Part shown: positions 1-6,708 of the stretch, in pieces
Numbering within the stretch: the stretch's first letter is position 1
How the letters are laid out: every line of letters starts with the position of its first letter
Assembly (NCBI GenBank): GCA_022564385.1
Contig: JADFLN010000003.1
Coordinates: forward strand, 5,138-31,580
Length of the DNA stretch: 26,443 nt
Source: Nitrososphaerota archaeon
GTDB lineage: Archaea > Thermoproteota > Nitrososphaeria > Nitrososphaerales > Nitrosopumilaceae
Direction: 5' to 3'
Notes under the pieces: model-generated
What the model saw: the letters and a program-made list of their open reading frames with translations, nothing else
What the model was told of the DNA's origin: nothing
The model's database searches: none
Translations under genes and position numbers: made by a program

Positions 1-411
1 GACGGTTGTCCTGACTCAATCGATTCTACCATGTCATCTTATATCTTCCCAGACACTGACGGTGATGGAATTGATGATAGATGGGATCAGTGCATTAATG
101 AGCCAGAAAACTATAATAATTATCTAGATTGGGATGGTTGTCCAGATATATTTGGTGCAGAATCAACTATTCCTACATATGCCGATTCTGATGGAGATGG
201 ATATCCAGATGCTATTGATTCCTGTCCAACAAGCCCAGAAACTTGGAATAAATATCTAGACTGGGATGGTTGTCCTGATATTGCTCCAGAACAAAATAGA
301 TTTGCCCATGATGATGATCTTGATGGCATCATTAATGCCAAAGATTTGTGTCCTCTAGAACCTGAAGACTATGATGGTGATGAAGACGAAGACGGCTGTC
401 CTGATCCATAA
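1..411 (+). CDS. Thrombospondin type 3 repeat protein, C-terminal part (5' end outside window)
   Basis: The reading frame is open from base 1, so this is the tail of a longer gene; the ATG at 31 lies inside a module and is not the true start. What is visible is the end of one module followed by three full modules of about 40 residues. Each has an Asp-rich stretch of the DxDGDGxxD type, a Cys-Pro, a Pro-Glu-Thr/Asn-Tyr/Trp-Asn segment and a closing DGCPD, the pattern of calcium-binding thrombospondin type 3 repeats with paired cysteines. It ends in an Asp/Glu-rich stretch and DGCPDP. The modules closely match the last modules of the next gene, at DNA level too, so the two genes are tandem duplicates. 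A secreted or surface-bound calcium-binding role is inferred; the signal peptide would lie outside the window. Confidence 0.85.
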   Translation, partial: DGCPDSIDSTMSSYIFPDTDGDGIDDRWDQCINEPENYNNYLDWDGCPDIFGAESTIPTYADSDGDGYPDAIDSCPTSPETWNKYLDWDGCPDIAPEQNRFAHDDDLDGIINAKDLCPLEPEDYDGDEDEDGCPDP

Positions 412-497
412 ACATTATTTTTTTAATTTCAAAATTATAGAAGAATCTATTTAACGTGAAACTTAATAAATACTTGATAATAGCGGAGTCAGAGAGA

Positions 498-2051
498 ATG
501 AAAAAATACTATATTTTCGGATTTTTGCTTTTACTTACCTCTACTATTGGAATGTTATCAAATAGCGTTTATGCTATTGAAGTAATTGATTCTGATGGAG
601 ATGGTGTCCCTAACGATGTAGATTTTTGTCCTCATCTTTTAGAGGATTATGAGGGTACTATTGATGGCTGTCCCTCAGGCTTTGTTGCGTGGTATGATGC
701 TGACTATGATGGAATACCAGATCATCTTGATAACTGTCCAACTGTAAAGGAAACTTACAACAAATTCCAAGATGATGACGGTTGTCCTGACTTGGCACCT
801 GTTGACGGAAAGAGTATTGCTGACACTGATGGTGATGGTTATCCTGATTACATGGACTTGTGTCCAAATCAACCAGAGACATACAATGGCATTGATGATA
901 AAGACGGTTGTCCTGATGATGTATCTACTTTGATAGATAGTGATCAAGATGGAATTTCTGATACTTTTGATGCATGTCCACTAGAACCTGAAACTTACAA
1001 CAAATTCCAAGATGATGACGGTTGTCCTGACTCAATCGATTCTACCATGTCATCTTATATCTTCCCAGATGCTGATGGTGATGGAATTGATGATAGATGG
1101 GATCAGTGTATTGATGAGCCAGAAAACTATAATAATTATCTAGATTGGGATGGTTGTCCTGATGTACTTGGTGTAACCTCTGACGGTTTAATTGATTCCG
1201 ATTATGATACTATCCCAGATGAGAAGGATGCTTGTCCATTCGAACGTGAAAATTTTAATGGATTCCAAGATGATGACGGTTGTCCTGATATTATTGATTA
1301 CCAAATAATTGGAGATTCTGATGGTGATGGAATTTTAGATATCTTTGATGCATGTCCAAATCTCAAAGAAACTTACAATAAATTCCAAGATGAAGATGGT
1401 TGCCCAGATCAAATTCCTGATGACAAATTAACTGCTGACACTGATGGTGATGGAATTGTTGACTATCTAGACCTATGTCCAAATCAACCAGAGACATACA
1501 ATGGATTCCAAGATGATGACGGTTGTCCTGATTCATTTAGTTTTGGTGACCTAGATAGAGATGGCGTTCCAGATAATGTAGATGCATGTCCATTAGAACC
1601 TGAAACTTACAACAAATTCCAAGATGATGATGGTTGTCCTGACTCAATCGATTTTATCGTGTCATCTTATATCTTCCCAGATGCTGATGGTGATGGAATT
1701 GATGATAGATGGGATCAATGCTTAAACGAACCAGAAAATTATAATGGATACTTGGATTGGGATGGCTGTCCGGATGTGTTGCCAGCAGAGTCTATAGCAC
1801 CATTAAGACTTGATTCTGACGGTGATGGTTACTATGATGATGAAGATTCCTGTCCAACAAGTCCTGAAACATGGAACAAATACAATGATCATGACGGTTG
1901 TCCTGATATTGCTCCAGAACAACAAAGATTTGTCCATGATGATGATCTTGATGGCATCATTAATGACAAAGACTTGTGTCCAAATCAACCAGAGACATAC
2001 AATGGATTCCAAGACGAAGACGGTTGTCCTGATATTGCTCCAGAACAATAA
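498..2051 (+). CDS. Secreted thrombospondin type 3 repeat (calcium-binding) protein, 12 modules
   Basis: The preferred start is the ATG at 498, which gives a clear signal peptide (Lys-Lys, a hydrophobic run, then a cleavage-like SVYA); a GTG at 456 in the same frame would add 14 residues ahead of it. The mature protein is almost entirely 12 modules of about 40 residues. Each carries DxDxDGxxD calcium-binding loops and two cysteines (in CP and GCPD), expected to form disulphides outside the cell. The composition is extremely acidic. Some modules (for example SSYIFPDADGDGIDDRWD) occur twice inside this gene and again in the upstream gene, showing module shuffling. Likely role: surface or matrix protein whose fold depends on Ca2+, which is abundant in sea water. 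The exact partner is unknown. The stop at 2049 appears recent, because a further module follows in decayed form. Confidence 0.88.
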   Translation: MKKYYIFGFLLLLTSTIGMLSNSVYAIEVIDSDGDGVPNDVDFCPHLLEDYEGTIDGCPSGFVAWYDADYDGIPDHLDNCPTVKETYNKFQDDDGCPDLAPVDGKSIADTDGDGYPDYMDLCPNQPETYNGIDDKDGCPDDVSTLIDSDQDGISDTFDACPLEPETYNKFQDDDGCPDSIDSTMSSYIFPDADGDGIDDRWDQCIDEPENYNNYLDWDGCPDVLGVTSDGLIDSDYDTIPDEKDACPFERENFNGFQDDDGCPDIIDYQIIGDSDGDGILDIFDACPNLKETYNKFQDEDGCPDQIPDDKLTADTDGDGIVDYLDLCPNQPETYNGFQDDDGCPDSFSFGDLDRDGVPDNVDACPLEPETYNKFQDDDGCPDSIDFIVSSYIFPDADGDGIDDRWDQCLNEPENYNGYLDWDGCPDVLPAESIAPLRLDSDGDGYYDDEDSCPTSPETWNKYNDHDGCPDIAPEQQRFVHDDDLDGIINDKDLCPNQPETYNGFQDEDGCPDIAPEQ

Positions 2052-2163
2052 AGATTTGTCCATGATGATGATCTTGAGGTATTATTAATGACAAATACTT
2101 GTATCCAAATCAACCAGAGACATACAATGGATTCCAAGATGATGACGGCTGTCCTGATAATTA
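2052..2163 (+). pseudogene. Decayed terminal thrombospondin type 3 module
   Basis: The DNA after the stop at 2049-2051 still resembles the previous module with a period of 126 bases (compare 1905-2030 with 2031 onward). A CAA codon in the copy at 1920-1923 corresponds to the TAA stop here. A one-base deletion near 2076 then breaks the frame, and a conserved Cys codon (TGT) has become TAT. Restoring the lost base brings back the module up to DGCPDN and a TAA at 2161-2163, probably the former gene end. It is read here as a relict of the 3' end of the upstream gene. Confidence 0.75.
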
Positions 2164-2225
2164 ACACAAACTTTTTTGAATAAATTTTTAGCATAGTAAA
2201 TATATTCAAATTATAAAATTATTTC

Positions 2226-3188
2226 ATGCTTCCAAAATTTTCTAGTCGAGCATTTTTTGCTCCCATGGCAGGAGTAAGTGATCCTGCACTTCGATTACAA
2301 TGTAAACAAAAGGGAGCTGGACTTGTTGTTACTGAATTTACTAATATTCATAGTATTATCGCAAAAGAAAAACAACTTGAAGAAAATACTGAAACAATTC
2401 AGGAATTTATTGAATATTCAGAACAAGAACGTCCTATTTCAGTTCAATTGTTTGGTTCTGATCTATTTGCATTAGAAAAAGCTGCACAAATTGTAGAACC
2501 TTATTTTGATATTATTGATTATAACATGGGATGTCCTGCACCACATATTACTCAACAAATGGCAGGTGGTGCCCTTCTACAAGAAGTTAATCTAACTCAA
2601 CAAATTTTCAGCACTCTTGTTAATGCTGTAAAAAAACCTGTAACCCTAAAAATTCGTTCTGGGGTAACAGATGCTAGTAAATTTCTATTTAGAGAAATTG
2701 CTGAAATTGCAGAAGATGAAGGAATTCAGATGATTACTCTTCATCCAAGAACCGTTAGTCAAGGTTATTCTGGAAATGCAGATTGGAATATGATTAAAGA
2801 ACTTAAAGAAATATCAAACATTCCAATTGTTGGAAATGGAGATATTGTAACTCCTGAAGATGCTAAAACTATGATTGATGAGACTGGTTGTGATTATGTA
2901 ATGATTGGTCGTGGTGCAATGGGAAACCCATTCTTGTTTGAACAAATAAATGATTATCTCAAAACTAACTCTTACAATGAATACTCTTTCAAAGACAGGT
3001 TGGATTTATTTTTTGATTATTTGCATCTTACAAATCAATATAAAATTAAATTTGCTAATATCAAGAGTCAAGCAATCAGATTTACAAAAGGCATGAAAGG
3101 AGGATCTAAATTACGCTCAAAAATTACTTTTTCAAAAAATATTGAAGAACTTGAGAAAATTATGAATGATGCATATACTTTATCTTAG
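2226..3188 (+). CDS. tRNA-dihydrouridine synthase (Dus family)
   Basis: This FMN- and NADPH-dependent enzyme reduces specific uridines of tRNA to dihydrouridine in the cytoplasm. The 320 residues match the usual Dus length. The N-terminus carries the family signature FFAPMAGVSDPALR (about residues 10-23). The motif NMGCPAP holds the catalytic Cys at residue 103. The phosphate-binding part of the TIM barrel is seen as VGNGDI and MIGRGAMGNPFLF, and a small helical tail follows. The start ATG is preceded by a TATA-like element (2198-2205) about 25 bases away, which fits a leaderless transcript. The gene stands alone. The exact tRNA position cannot be assigned from sequence, so no symbol is given. 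Confidence 0.93.
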   Translation: MLPKFSSRAFFAPMAGVSDPALRLQCKQKGAGLVVTEFTNIHSIIAKEKQLEENTETIQEFIEYSEQERPISVQLFGSDLFALEKAAQIVEPYFDIIDYNMGCPAPHITQQMAGGALLQEVNLTQQIFSTLVNAVKKPVTLKIRSGVTDASKFLFREIAEIAEDEGIQMITLHPRTVSQGYSGNADWNMIKELKEISNIPIVGNGDIVTPEDAKTMIDETGCDYVMIGRGAMGNPFLFEQINDYLKTNSYNEYSFKDRLDLFFDYLHLTNQYKIKFANIKSQAIRFTKGMKGGSKLRSKITFSKNIEELEKIMNDAYTLS

Positions 3189-3275
3189 AAAATTATTAAA
3201 TTATTGTATATTACTTACATTTGTTTATGATTTAATTGAAATTGATATTGAATTTTTAAGTAATCTAGACTATTC

Positions 3276-3284
3276 TTATATATT
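3276..3284 (+). promoter_or_regulatory. TATA-like box upstream of the RAM-domain gene
   Basis: The element TTATATATT is centred about 25 bases before an ATG at 3304. That ATG opens a seven-codon frame (MKIGIES) ending at 3327, directly before the TTG start of the RAM-domain gene. The element sits at the correct archaeal distance for a transcript beginning near 3304. Confidence 0.5.
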
Positions 3285-3327
3285 TCAAGATGACATTTAA
3301 TGTATGAAAATAGGAATTGAATCATAA

Positions 3328-3567
3328 TTGGCTACAGCTTATGTTCTCATAAACTGTGAGTTAGGTTCTGAGGAAGCAGTGATATCAGAGCTAAAATCAA
3401 TTGAAGGAGTTGCTGAAGTTCATGGTACATTTGGTGCATATGATATATTGGCTAAAGTAGAATCAGATCAAGTAGAAGCACTACGTGAGACTATTACTTG
3501 GAAGATACGAAAAATTCCAAAAATCAGATCAACTCTGACATTAATGGGAATTGAAGGACAAGAATAG
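3328..3567 (+). CDS. Stand-alone Lrp/AsnC effector (RAM) domain protein
   Basis: The 79 residues form only the alpha/beta sandwich ligand-binding half of Lrp/AsnC regulators, with no helix-turn-helix. The pattern is typical: AYVLINCELGSEEAV at the N-terminus, a central GVAEVHGTFGAYDILAKV and a C-terminal RSTLTLMGIE. Stand-alone domains of this kind form decameric rings, bind amino acids and can modulate full-length Lrp proteins (family knowledge). The start is a TTG at 3328 directly after an in-frame TAA, so no earlier start exists in this frame. A TATA box lies at about 3276-3284. It is convergent with the PII gene, and a nitrogen-sensing link is inference only. Confidence 0.85.
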   Translation: MATAYVLINCELGSEEAVISELKSIEGVAEVHGTFGAYDILAKVESDQVEALRETITWKIRKIPKIRSTLTLMGIEGQE

Positions 3568-3612
3568 TTCTTCAAAATCCTTTGCTTTTATACTTAGATT
3601 GTAACACAGTAT

Positions 3613-3680
3613 TATCCCTTCAAAAAATATGTCCCCCAAAGGGATACCACACTGAGGAGGTTGTCATCTTCTCAGTAGAA
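3613..3680 (+). ncRNA. Possible small structured RNA (two stem-loops)
   Basis: Between the converging RAM-domain and PII genes there are two perfect inverted repeats: TATCCCTT at 3613-3620 with AAGGGATA at 3639-3646, and ACTGAG at 3651-3656 with CTCAGT at 3671-3676. A TATA-like TTTATACT (3586-3593) lies about 25 bases before the first stem, the right distance for an archaeal promoter on the plus strand. The stretch is also richer in G and C than its surroundings. It could instead be a two-way terminator of the converging genes. The ends are uncertain and no known RNA family was recognised. Confidence 0.35.
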
Positions 3681-3730
3681 TTATTATGAATTAAATGATA
3701 AAGTAATTTTTGATTTAATAAAAGAAATGA

Positions 3731-4078
3731 TTAGAGGGCTTCTAAACCACTCTTTTTCGATGCAATATTCATTATACTTTCGATATTGGATACAACTATA
3801 ATTCCATCTCCACTTTTTCCGGTACTGGCAGCATCTGAAATAGCAGATATTATTGATTCAGCTTTATCGTCTTCAACTATTGTAGTTATAGTTGATACCT
3901 TGTTGTATTCAGCTTCAATGGTTCCGGTTCCTCTTCCTGATCTCATAGTATATCTTTTTCCAGAACCGCGTCCATCCCCATCTAATATGGTAAAACCTCC
4001 TACCTTATCTTTAATTGCCTCAGAAACCGCAGATACCCTATCTGTTTGTACGGTTGCTTCAATTCGTTTCATTTTCAT
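3731..4078 (-). CDS. P-II family nitrogen regulatory protein (GlnB/GlnK type)
   Basis: PII proteins are trimers that bind ATP/ADP and 2-oxoglutarate and control ammonium uptake and nitrogen metabolism. The 115 residues fit the family. Visible features are the N-terminal strand MKMKRIEATVQ, the DGDGRGSGKR lead into the T-loop, and the C-terminal signature TGKSGDGIIVV, matching the family's TGKIGDGKIFV. The loop reads RGTGTIEAEYNKV, so the position of the bacterial uridylylated Tyr51 appears to be Thr when aligned from the RG pair. Control by uridylylation is therefore unlikely. No ammonium transporter gene lies next to it here. A second ATG two codons in (4072) is an alternative start. Confidence 0.92.
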   Translation of the reverse strand: MKMKRIEATVQTDRVSAVSEAIKDKVGGFTILDGDGRGSGKRYTMRSGRGTGTIEAEYNKVSTITTIVEDDKAESIISAISDAASTGKSGDGIIVVSNIESIMNIASKKSGLEAL

Positions 4079-4197
4079 TTCTTTTTTACTATTGTTTAAA
4101 AAAGATCATATGTTTTTATTCTAATTTTATGATACAATCGAGTAATTGGTTATTGTGTTATCCTCTGACCTTTTTAGTATGGAAAAAAAGGAAAATT

Positions 4198-4374
4198 ATG
4201 AAAAGCGATGAAAAAAGATCTCATAGACTAAACTATCTTTTGAAATGCTATTTGATAAATCCTAAAGAAAATAACCTCTATCAAAGAGCCAAACAAATGG
4301 GGGTATCTGATTATACGGCAAAAGATTACATCCGAACAGTCATTATACAAGCCCAAAAAATCTGTTCAAAATAG
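4198..4374 (+). CDS. Small helix-turn-helix-like basic protein
   Basis: The ATG at 4198 is preceded by AGGAAAATT, a plausible ribosome site, and gives a 58-residue, Lys/Arg-rich protein. The stretch RAKQMGVSDYTAKDYIRTV (about residues 30-48) looks like the helix-turn-helix of a small DNA-binding protein, with the turn at MGVSD. The frame is open further upstream to 4015, but that part overlaps the PII gene on the other strand and has no coding character, so it is left out. It may be a DNA-binding protein of the archaeon's own lineage; its targets are unknown. It is divergent from the PII gene, about 120 bases away, so it could share control with it, but this is conjecture. Confidence 0.6.
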   Translation: MKSDEKRSHRLNYLLKCYLINPKENNLYQRAKQMGVSDYTAKDYIRTVIIQAQKICSK

Positions 4375-4482
4375 ATTTTGGGATTCATTCAAAAAATTCA
4401 ATTGAACCTATTTTTTTCAAAAAGAAATCATTAGTAATCTTAAACAAGGTGTTCATAAATAATTAAAGAAGAGAAAATATAC

Positions 4483-5172
4483 ATGACTGATTTGTTGCTT
4501 GAAGATGTAAAGGCTCTTTTAGATAAGGACTTTGGAGATGACCGAATTTTAAAGCAGATTTGTAGGGCATGTGAAAACGATGAAGTCATTAGTAATTATG
4601 AGAGAACCTATGTTAGAAAATTAGCAGAAAAACATCTAGGAAAAAAACCAGAAGTTGTACAAAACCAAATACCTGTTGAAAAAAAACTGATAATTCCAGA
4701 TGTAATTATTCCTGAAATTCCATCTGTTCCAAAAATTCAAATATTTGAACCTCCACCACGAATATCACTTTCTAATTTAAAAAATTCAAAATTAATGTTA
4801 GGTGTTGGTGGTGTTGCTTTGGTAATAATTGTTGCAGTAGCTGTTTCATTTAGTAGTATTTCTGATGTGACACCAATACCAACTAATTTAATTTCAGACA
4901 CATTATTAATTAATACTGATTTATTATCCTACAACAAAAAAGATATAATTTCAATTAGTGGTATATCTGATACTTCTGGAAATGTGAATCTATCAATTAA
5001 AAATAAAAACAATGAACTTGTATGGGCAGAACAAGTTTCTCTAAAAAGTGATGGAAGATATTCAACATTAGCTATTGCTGGAGGTCCAGGATGGGAAAAT
5101 TCTGGTACTTATACCATTAACATTGATAATGGTGTAGAAATAAAATCTCACACATTTTCATTTACTACGTAA
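4483..5172 (+). CDS. Single-pass membrane protein with extracytoplasmic beta domain, unknown function
   Basis: The 229 residues divide into three parts. Residues 1-55 are a charged helical N-terminal domain with two Cys (RACENDEV region), presumably cytoplasmic. A Pro-rich linker follows (about 60-92), then one membrane helix (about 103-126, VALVIIVAVAVSF). The C-terminal 100 residues look like an Ig-like or carboxypeptidase-regulatory-like beta sandwich: strands such as DIISISGISDTSGNVNLSI, and GTYTINIDNGVEIKSHTFSF at the end. A tail facing outward is inferred from this fold type. The stop overlaps the converging next gene by 8 bases. It was not recognised as a named family. It may be a surface sensor or scaffold, but that is a guess. 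Confidence 0.7.
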   Translation: MTDLLLEDVKALLDKDFGDDRILKQICRACENDEVISNYERTYVRKLAEKHLGKKPEVVQNQIPVEKKLIIPDVIIPEIPSVPKIQIFEPPPRISLSNLKNSKLMLGVGGVALVIIVAVAVSFSSISDVTPIPTNLISDTLLINTDLLSYNKKDIISISGISDTSGNVNLSIKNKNNELVWAEQVSLKSDGRYSTLAIAGGPGWENSGTYTINIDNGVEIKSHTFSFTT

Positions 5173-5749
5173 GTCTTTCAAATTCTTTCCAATGAGAATC
5201 AACTATATCTCTAAGTTTCTCTACACTAATTTCTTCCATATATTCTCGATAAACTATGAATTTATTTCGTTTGTCTAAATCTTTATCATAAATGTCATTG
5301 ATGTTTTTTGGGATTGCTCCTGATTTCCACTGAGTCATCTCAAAAATCCATATTGATGAATCTGGATTTGTAAAATCAATGTCATCACATCCAATAACGT
5401 AAAGAAAACATTTTGTTGATTGGTTTAACTTTTCATGTAATTTTTCATATGCAATCATTTGACCTTTTGGAATGTTGATCTTGTCATTATGAAATCCTTT
5501 GAACTCCAAGATTACAAAACCTCCTTTGTGCTCAATAAGCCAATCTATATCGGTTCCACCTGAGGCTATCATTCCATGAACAATTAGATTGCCTAAAACC
5601 TCTCTCCCACGAGTAAATTCTGACTCATCAAAAATTTGATATTTTGCCTTTGGACTTTTACGAATAATTAGTTTAGAATTATAATCAGAATGAATTGGAT
5701 TCTCCTTTTTGTATAGCGTATCAATAAATTCATTCGTTTCATTTTCCAT
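5165..5749 (-). CDS. PD-(D/E)XK-like nuclease-fold protein (putative)
   Basis: The 194-residue protein was not recognised by name, but it contains a pattern typical of PD-(D/E)XK enzymes. GGTDIDWLIEHKGGFVILEFKG (given as two parts: GGTDIDWLI, then GGFVILEFKG) supplies an Asp on one strand and ExK on the next (EFK). This is followed by KGQMIAYEKL, where Gln and Tyr lie on the expected helix. Upstream it has an RGREVLGNLI helix, where restriction-like enzymes often carry a Glu. The C-terminal half (FLYVIGCDDIDFTNPDSSIWIF) would complete the sheet. No recognised partner lies next to it. A role in DNA repair or as an inactive structural relative are both possible. Start ATG at 5749. Confidence 0.6.
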   Translation of the reverse strand: MENETNEFIDTLYKKENPIHSDYNSKLIIRKSPKAKYQIFDESEFTRGREVLGNLIVHGMIASGGTDIDWLIEHKGGFVILEFKGFHNDKINIPKGQMIAYEKLHEKLNQSTKCFLYVIGCDDIDFTNPDSSIWIFEMTQWKSGAIPKNINDIYDKDLDKRNKFIVYREYMEEISVEKLRDIVDSHWKEFERLT

Positions 5750-5818
5750 AATTCTAAAATTTTTAACTTGATGATAAGAGAGTTTGTAAAATTTAGTAAA
5801 GTTAAACTATTTTTTGAT

Positions 5819-6040
5819 TTATCTACAGAAAAATTCTCCCCCTACACCTTTGTATAAAATAAAATATTCATTTGGATCTTTCCTCTTTTTTTTGGCAATC
5901 AAAGCATCTTGATATATCTCAAAATGTTCAATTAGATACAATTGATTTCCAGTATCTGCAAAATAATCTATTCCAACTAAATCAAATCCTGTTTCAGGAG
6001 TCAAATTGGTCTTCTCTTTTTCAAAGATATCTTTAGTCAA
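5819..6040 (-). CDS. Small conserved-looking protein, unknown function
   Basis: The 73-residue frame starts with TTG (6038-6040). It has a plausible protein composition with mixed charge and aromatic residues (GFDLVGIDYFADTGNQLYLI, then EHFEIYQDALIAKKK). The sequence is consistent with a small alpha/beta protein and shows no membrane segment or known metal motif. It is separated from the nuclease-like gene by about 70 bases of AT-rich DNA and is on the same strand, so it may precede it in one transcript. The function is not recognised. Confidence 0.5.
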   Translation of the reverse strand: MTKDIFEKEKTNLTPETGFDLVGIDYFADTGNQLYLIEHFEIYQDALIAKKKRKDPNEYFILYKGVGGEFFCR

Positions 6041-6124
6041 TTTCTATTTTATTATAATTTTAATTAGTTCAAGTTTTTGGTCAACTGATGAAGATTCAAC
6101 TATATTTTCAACACTAACAAGAGC

Positions 6125-6152
6125 TTATTTAGGCATACACACGGCTAAATAA
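6125..6152. other. Inverted repeat in intergenic DNA
   Basis: TTATTTAG (6125-6132) and CTAAATAA (6145-6152) form a perfect 8-bp inverted repeat with a 12-base loop. It lies in the 157-bp gap downstream of the ASCH-domain gene and upstream of the small gene on the minus strand. It may be a hairpin in a 3' end or a protein-binding site. Confidence 0.4.
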
Positions 6153-6197
6153 CCCTAATGTATGATAGTCAACTTTTTTCTAAAAATTTTAGTTAGT

Positions 6198-6653
6198 TTA
6201 ATGGTGTCCTATCCACTGATAACGATATTCCTCATCAATGATATCTATCACTATCTCCTTATTTTTGATTTTTGTTTTAGGTAAATCTACATCAAAGAAT
6301 CTTAATTGACCCTTATATGGAATTGGAACTCTAAATGATTTTGCATTTTTTAACATAAACCCAAAAGTTCTGTCATGAAAATTTTTTGAGGCTAAATGAA
6401 ATTTTTGGTCTGCTTTAATTTCCTTGATTGAATTATATTTCTTTACTTCATAAAGTTCTGCCTTACCAATAATTGCTCCTGTAACTAATTTTTTATTTAT
6501 TTTCAATCTCTTACAGTCTTCTATTCTTATTTTAATTGGAGCATGAATCAAAAATTCTCCACGAAAATTTGTATTCCACTTTCTTAATTCAATAATTTTT
6601 TTACCTGAAATTATTAAATCTGCAAATGGTTGGGATACTGAAATACATTTCAA
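6198..6653 (-). CDS. ASCH domain protein (PUA-like fold)
   Basis: The 151 residues begin with MKCISVSQPFADLIISGKK, followed by IELRKWNTNFRGEFLIHAP, the diagnostic opening of ASCH domains: a helix entering a beta barrel with Gly-Lys and the conserved Glu-x-Arg. The family resembles the RNA-binding PUA fold, and some members act on RNA or on modified nucleosides (family knowledge). The barrel continues with TGAIIGKAELYEV and ends near a FDVDLP segment. The start is TTG at 6653, and no in-frame ATG was found upstream. It lies about 55 bases downstream of the VWA gene on the same strand. Exact substrate unknown. Confidence 0.85.
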   Translation of the reverse strand: MKCISVSQPFADLIISGKKIIELRKWNTNFRGEFLIHAPIKIRIEDCKRLKINKKLVTGAIIGKAELYEVKKYNSIKEIKADQKFHLASKNFHDRTFGFMLKNAKSFRVPIPYKGQLRFFDVDLPKTKIKNKEIVIDIIDEEYRYQWIGHH

Positions 6654-6708
6654 GATAATCTTGTTTTTCTTTAAACATCTTAAAAAATTTATTTGTGATT
6701 CTTGAAAT

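Larger units (their letters stand above)
18..2163 (+). repeat. Array of roughly 120-bp coding repeats (TSP3 modules) across two genes
   Basis: The segment encoding the closing DGCPD and the following DxDGDG loop recurs about every 110-130 bases through both genes. Some blocks are nearly identical over 100 bases or more: 1-150 versus 1018-1167, and 1905-2030 versus 2031-2155. Such blocks favour unequal recombination and assembly errors. Confidence 0.8.

Noticed and set aside
1..2163. CRISPR-like array of repeats
   Set aside because: The repeats lie in one open frame, vary in length and encode DGCPD modules, so they are coding repeats with no spacers.
658..2209. Minus-strand and shifted frames inside the thrombospondin genes
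   Set aside because: They are shadows produced by GAT/GGT-rich repeats, full of Ser/Gln/Ile strings with no start signals.
4015..4197. Upstream extension of the small HTH-like gene
   Set aside because: It overlaps the PII gene on the other strand and carries an unlikely Phe/Leu/Ser-rich sequence. The ATG at 4198 has a ribosome-site-like AGGA instead.
6085..6110. C/D box RNA at CTGATGA in the 6041-6197 gap
   Set aside because: A box C-like string is present, but no D box or closing stem could be found on either strand.
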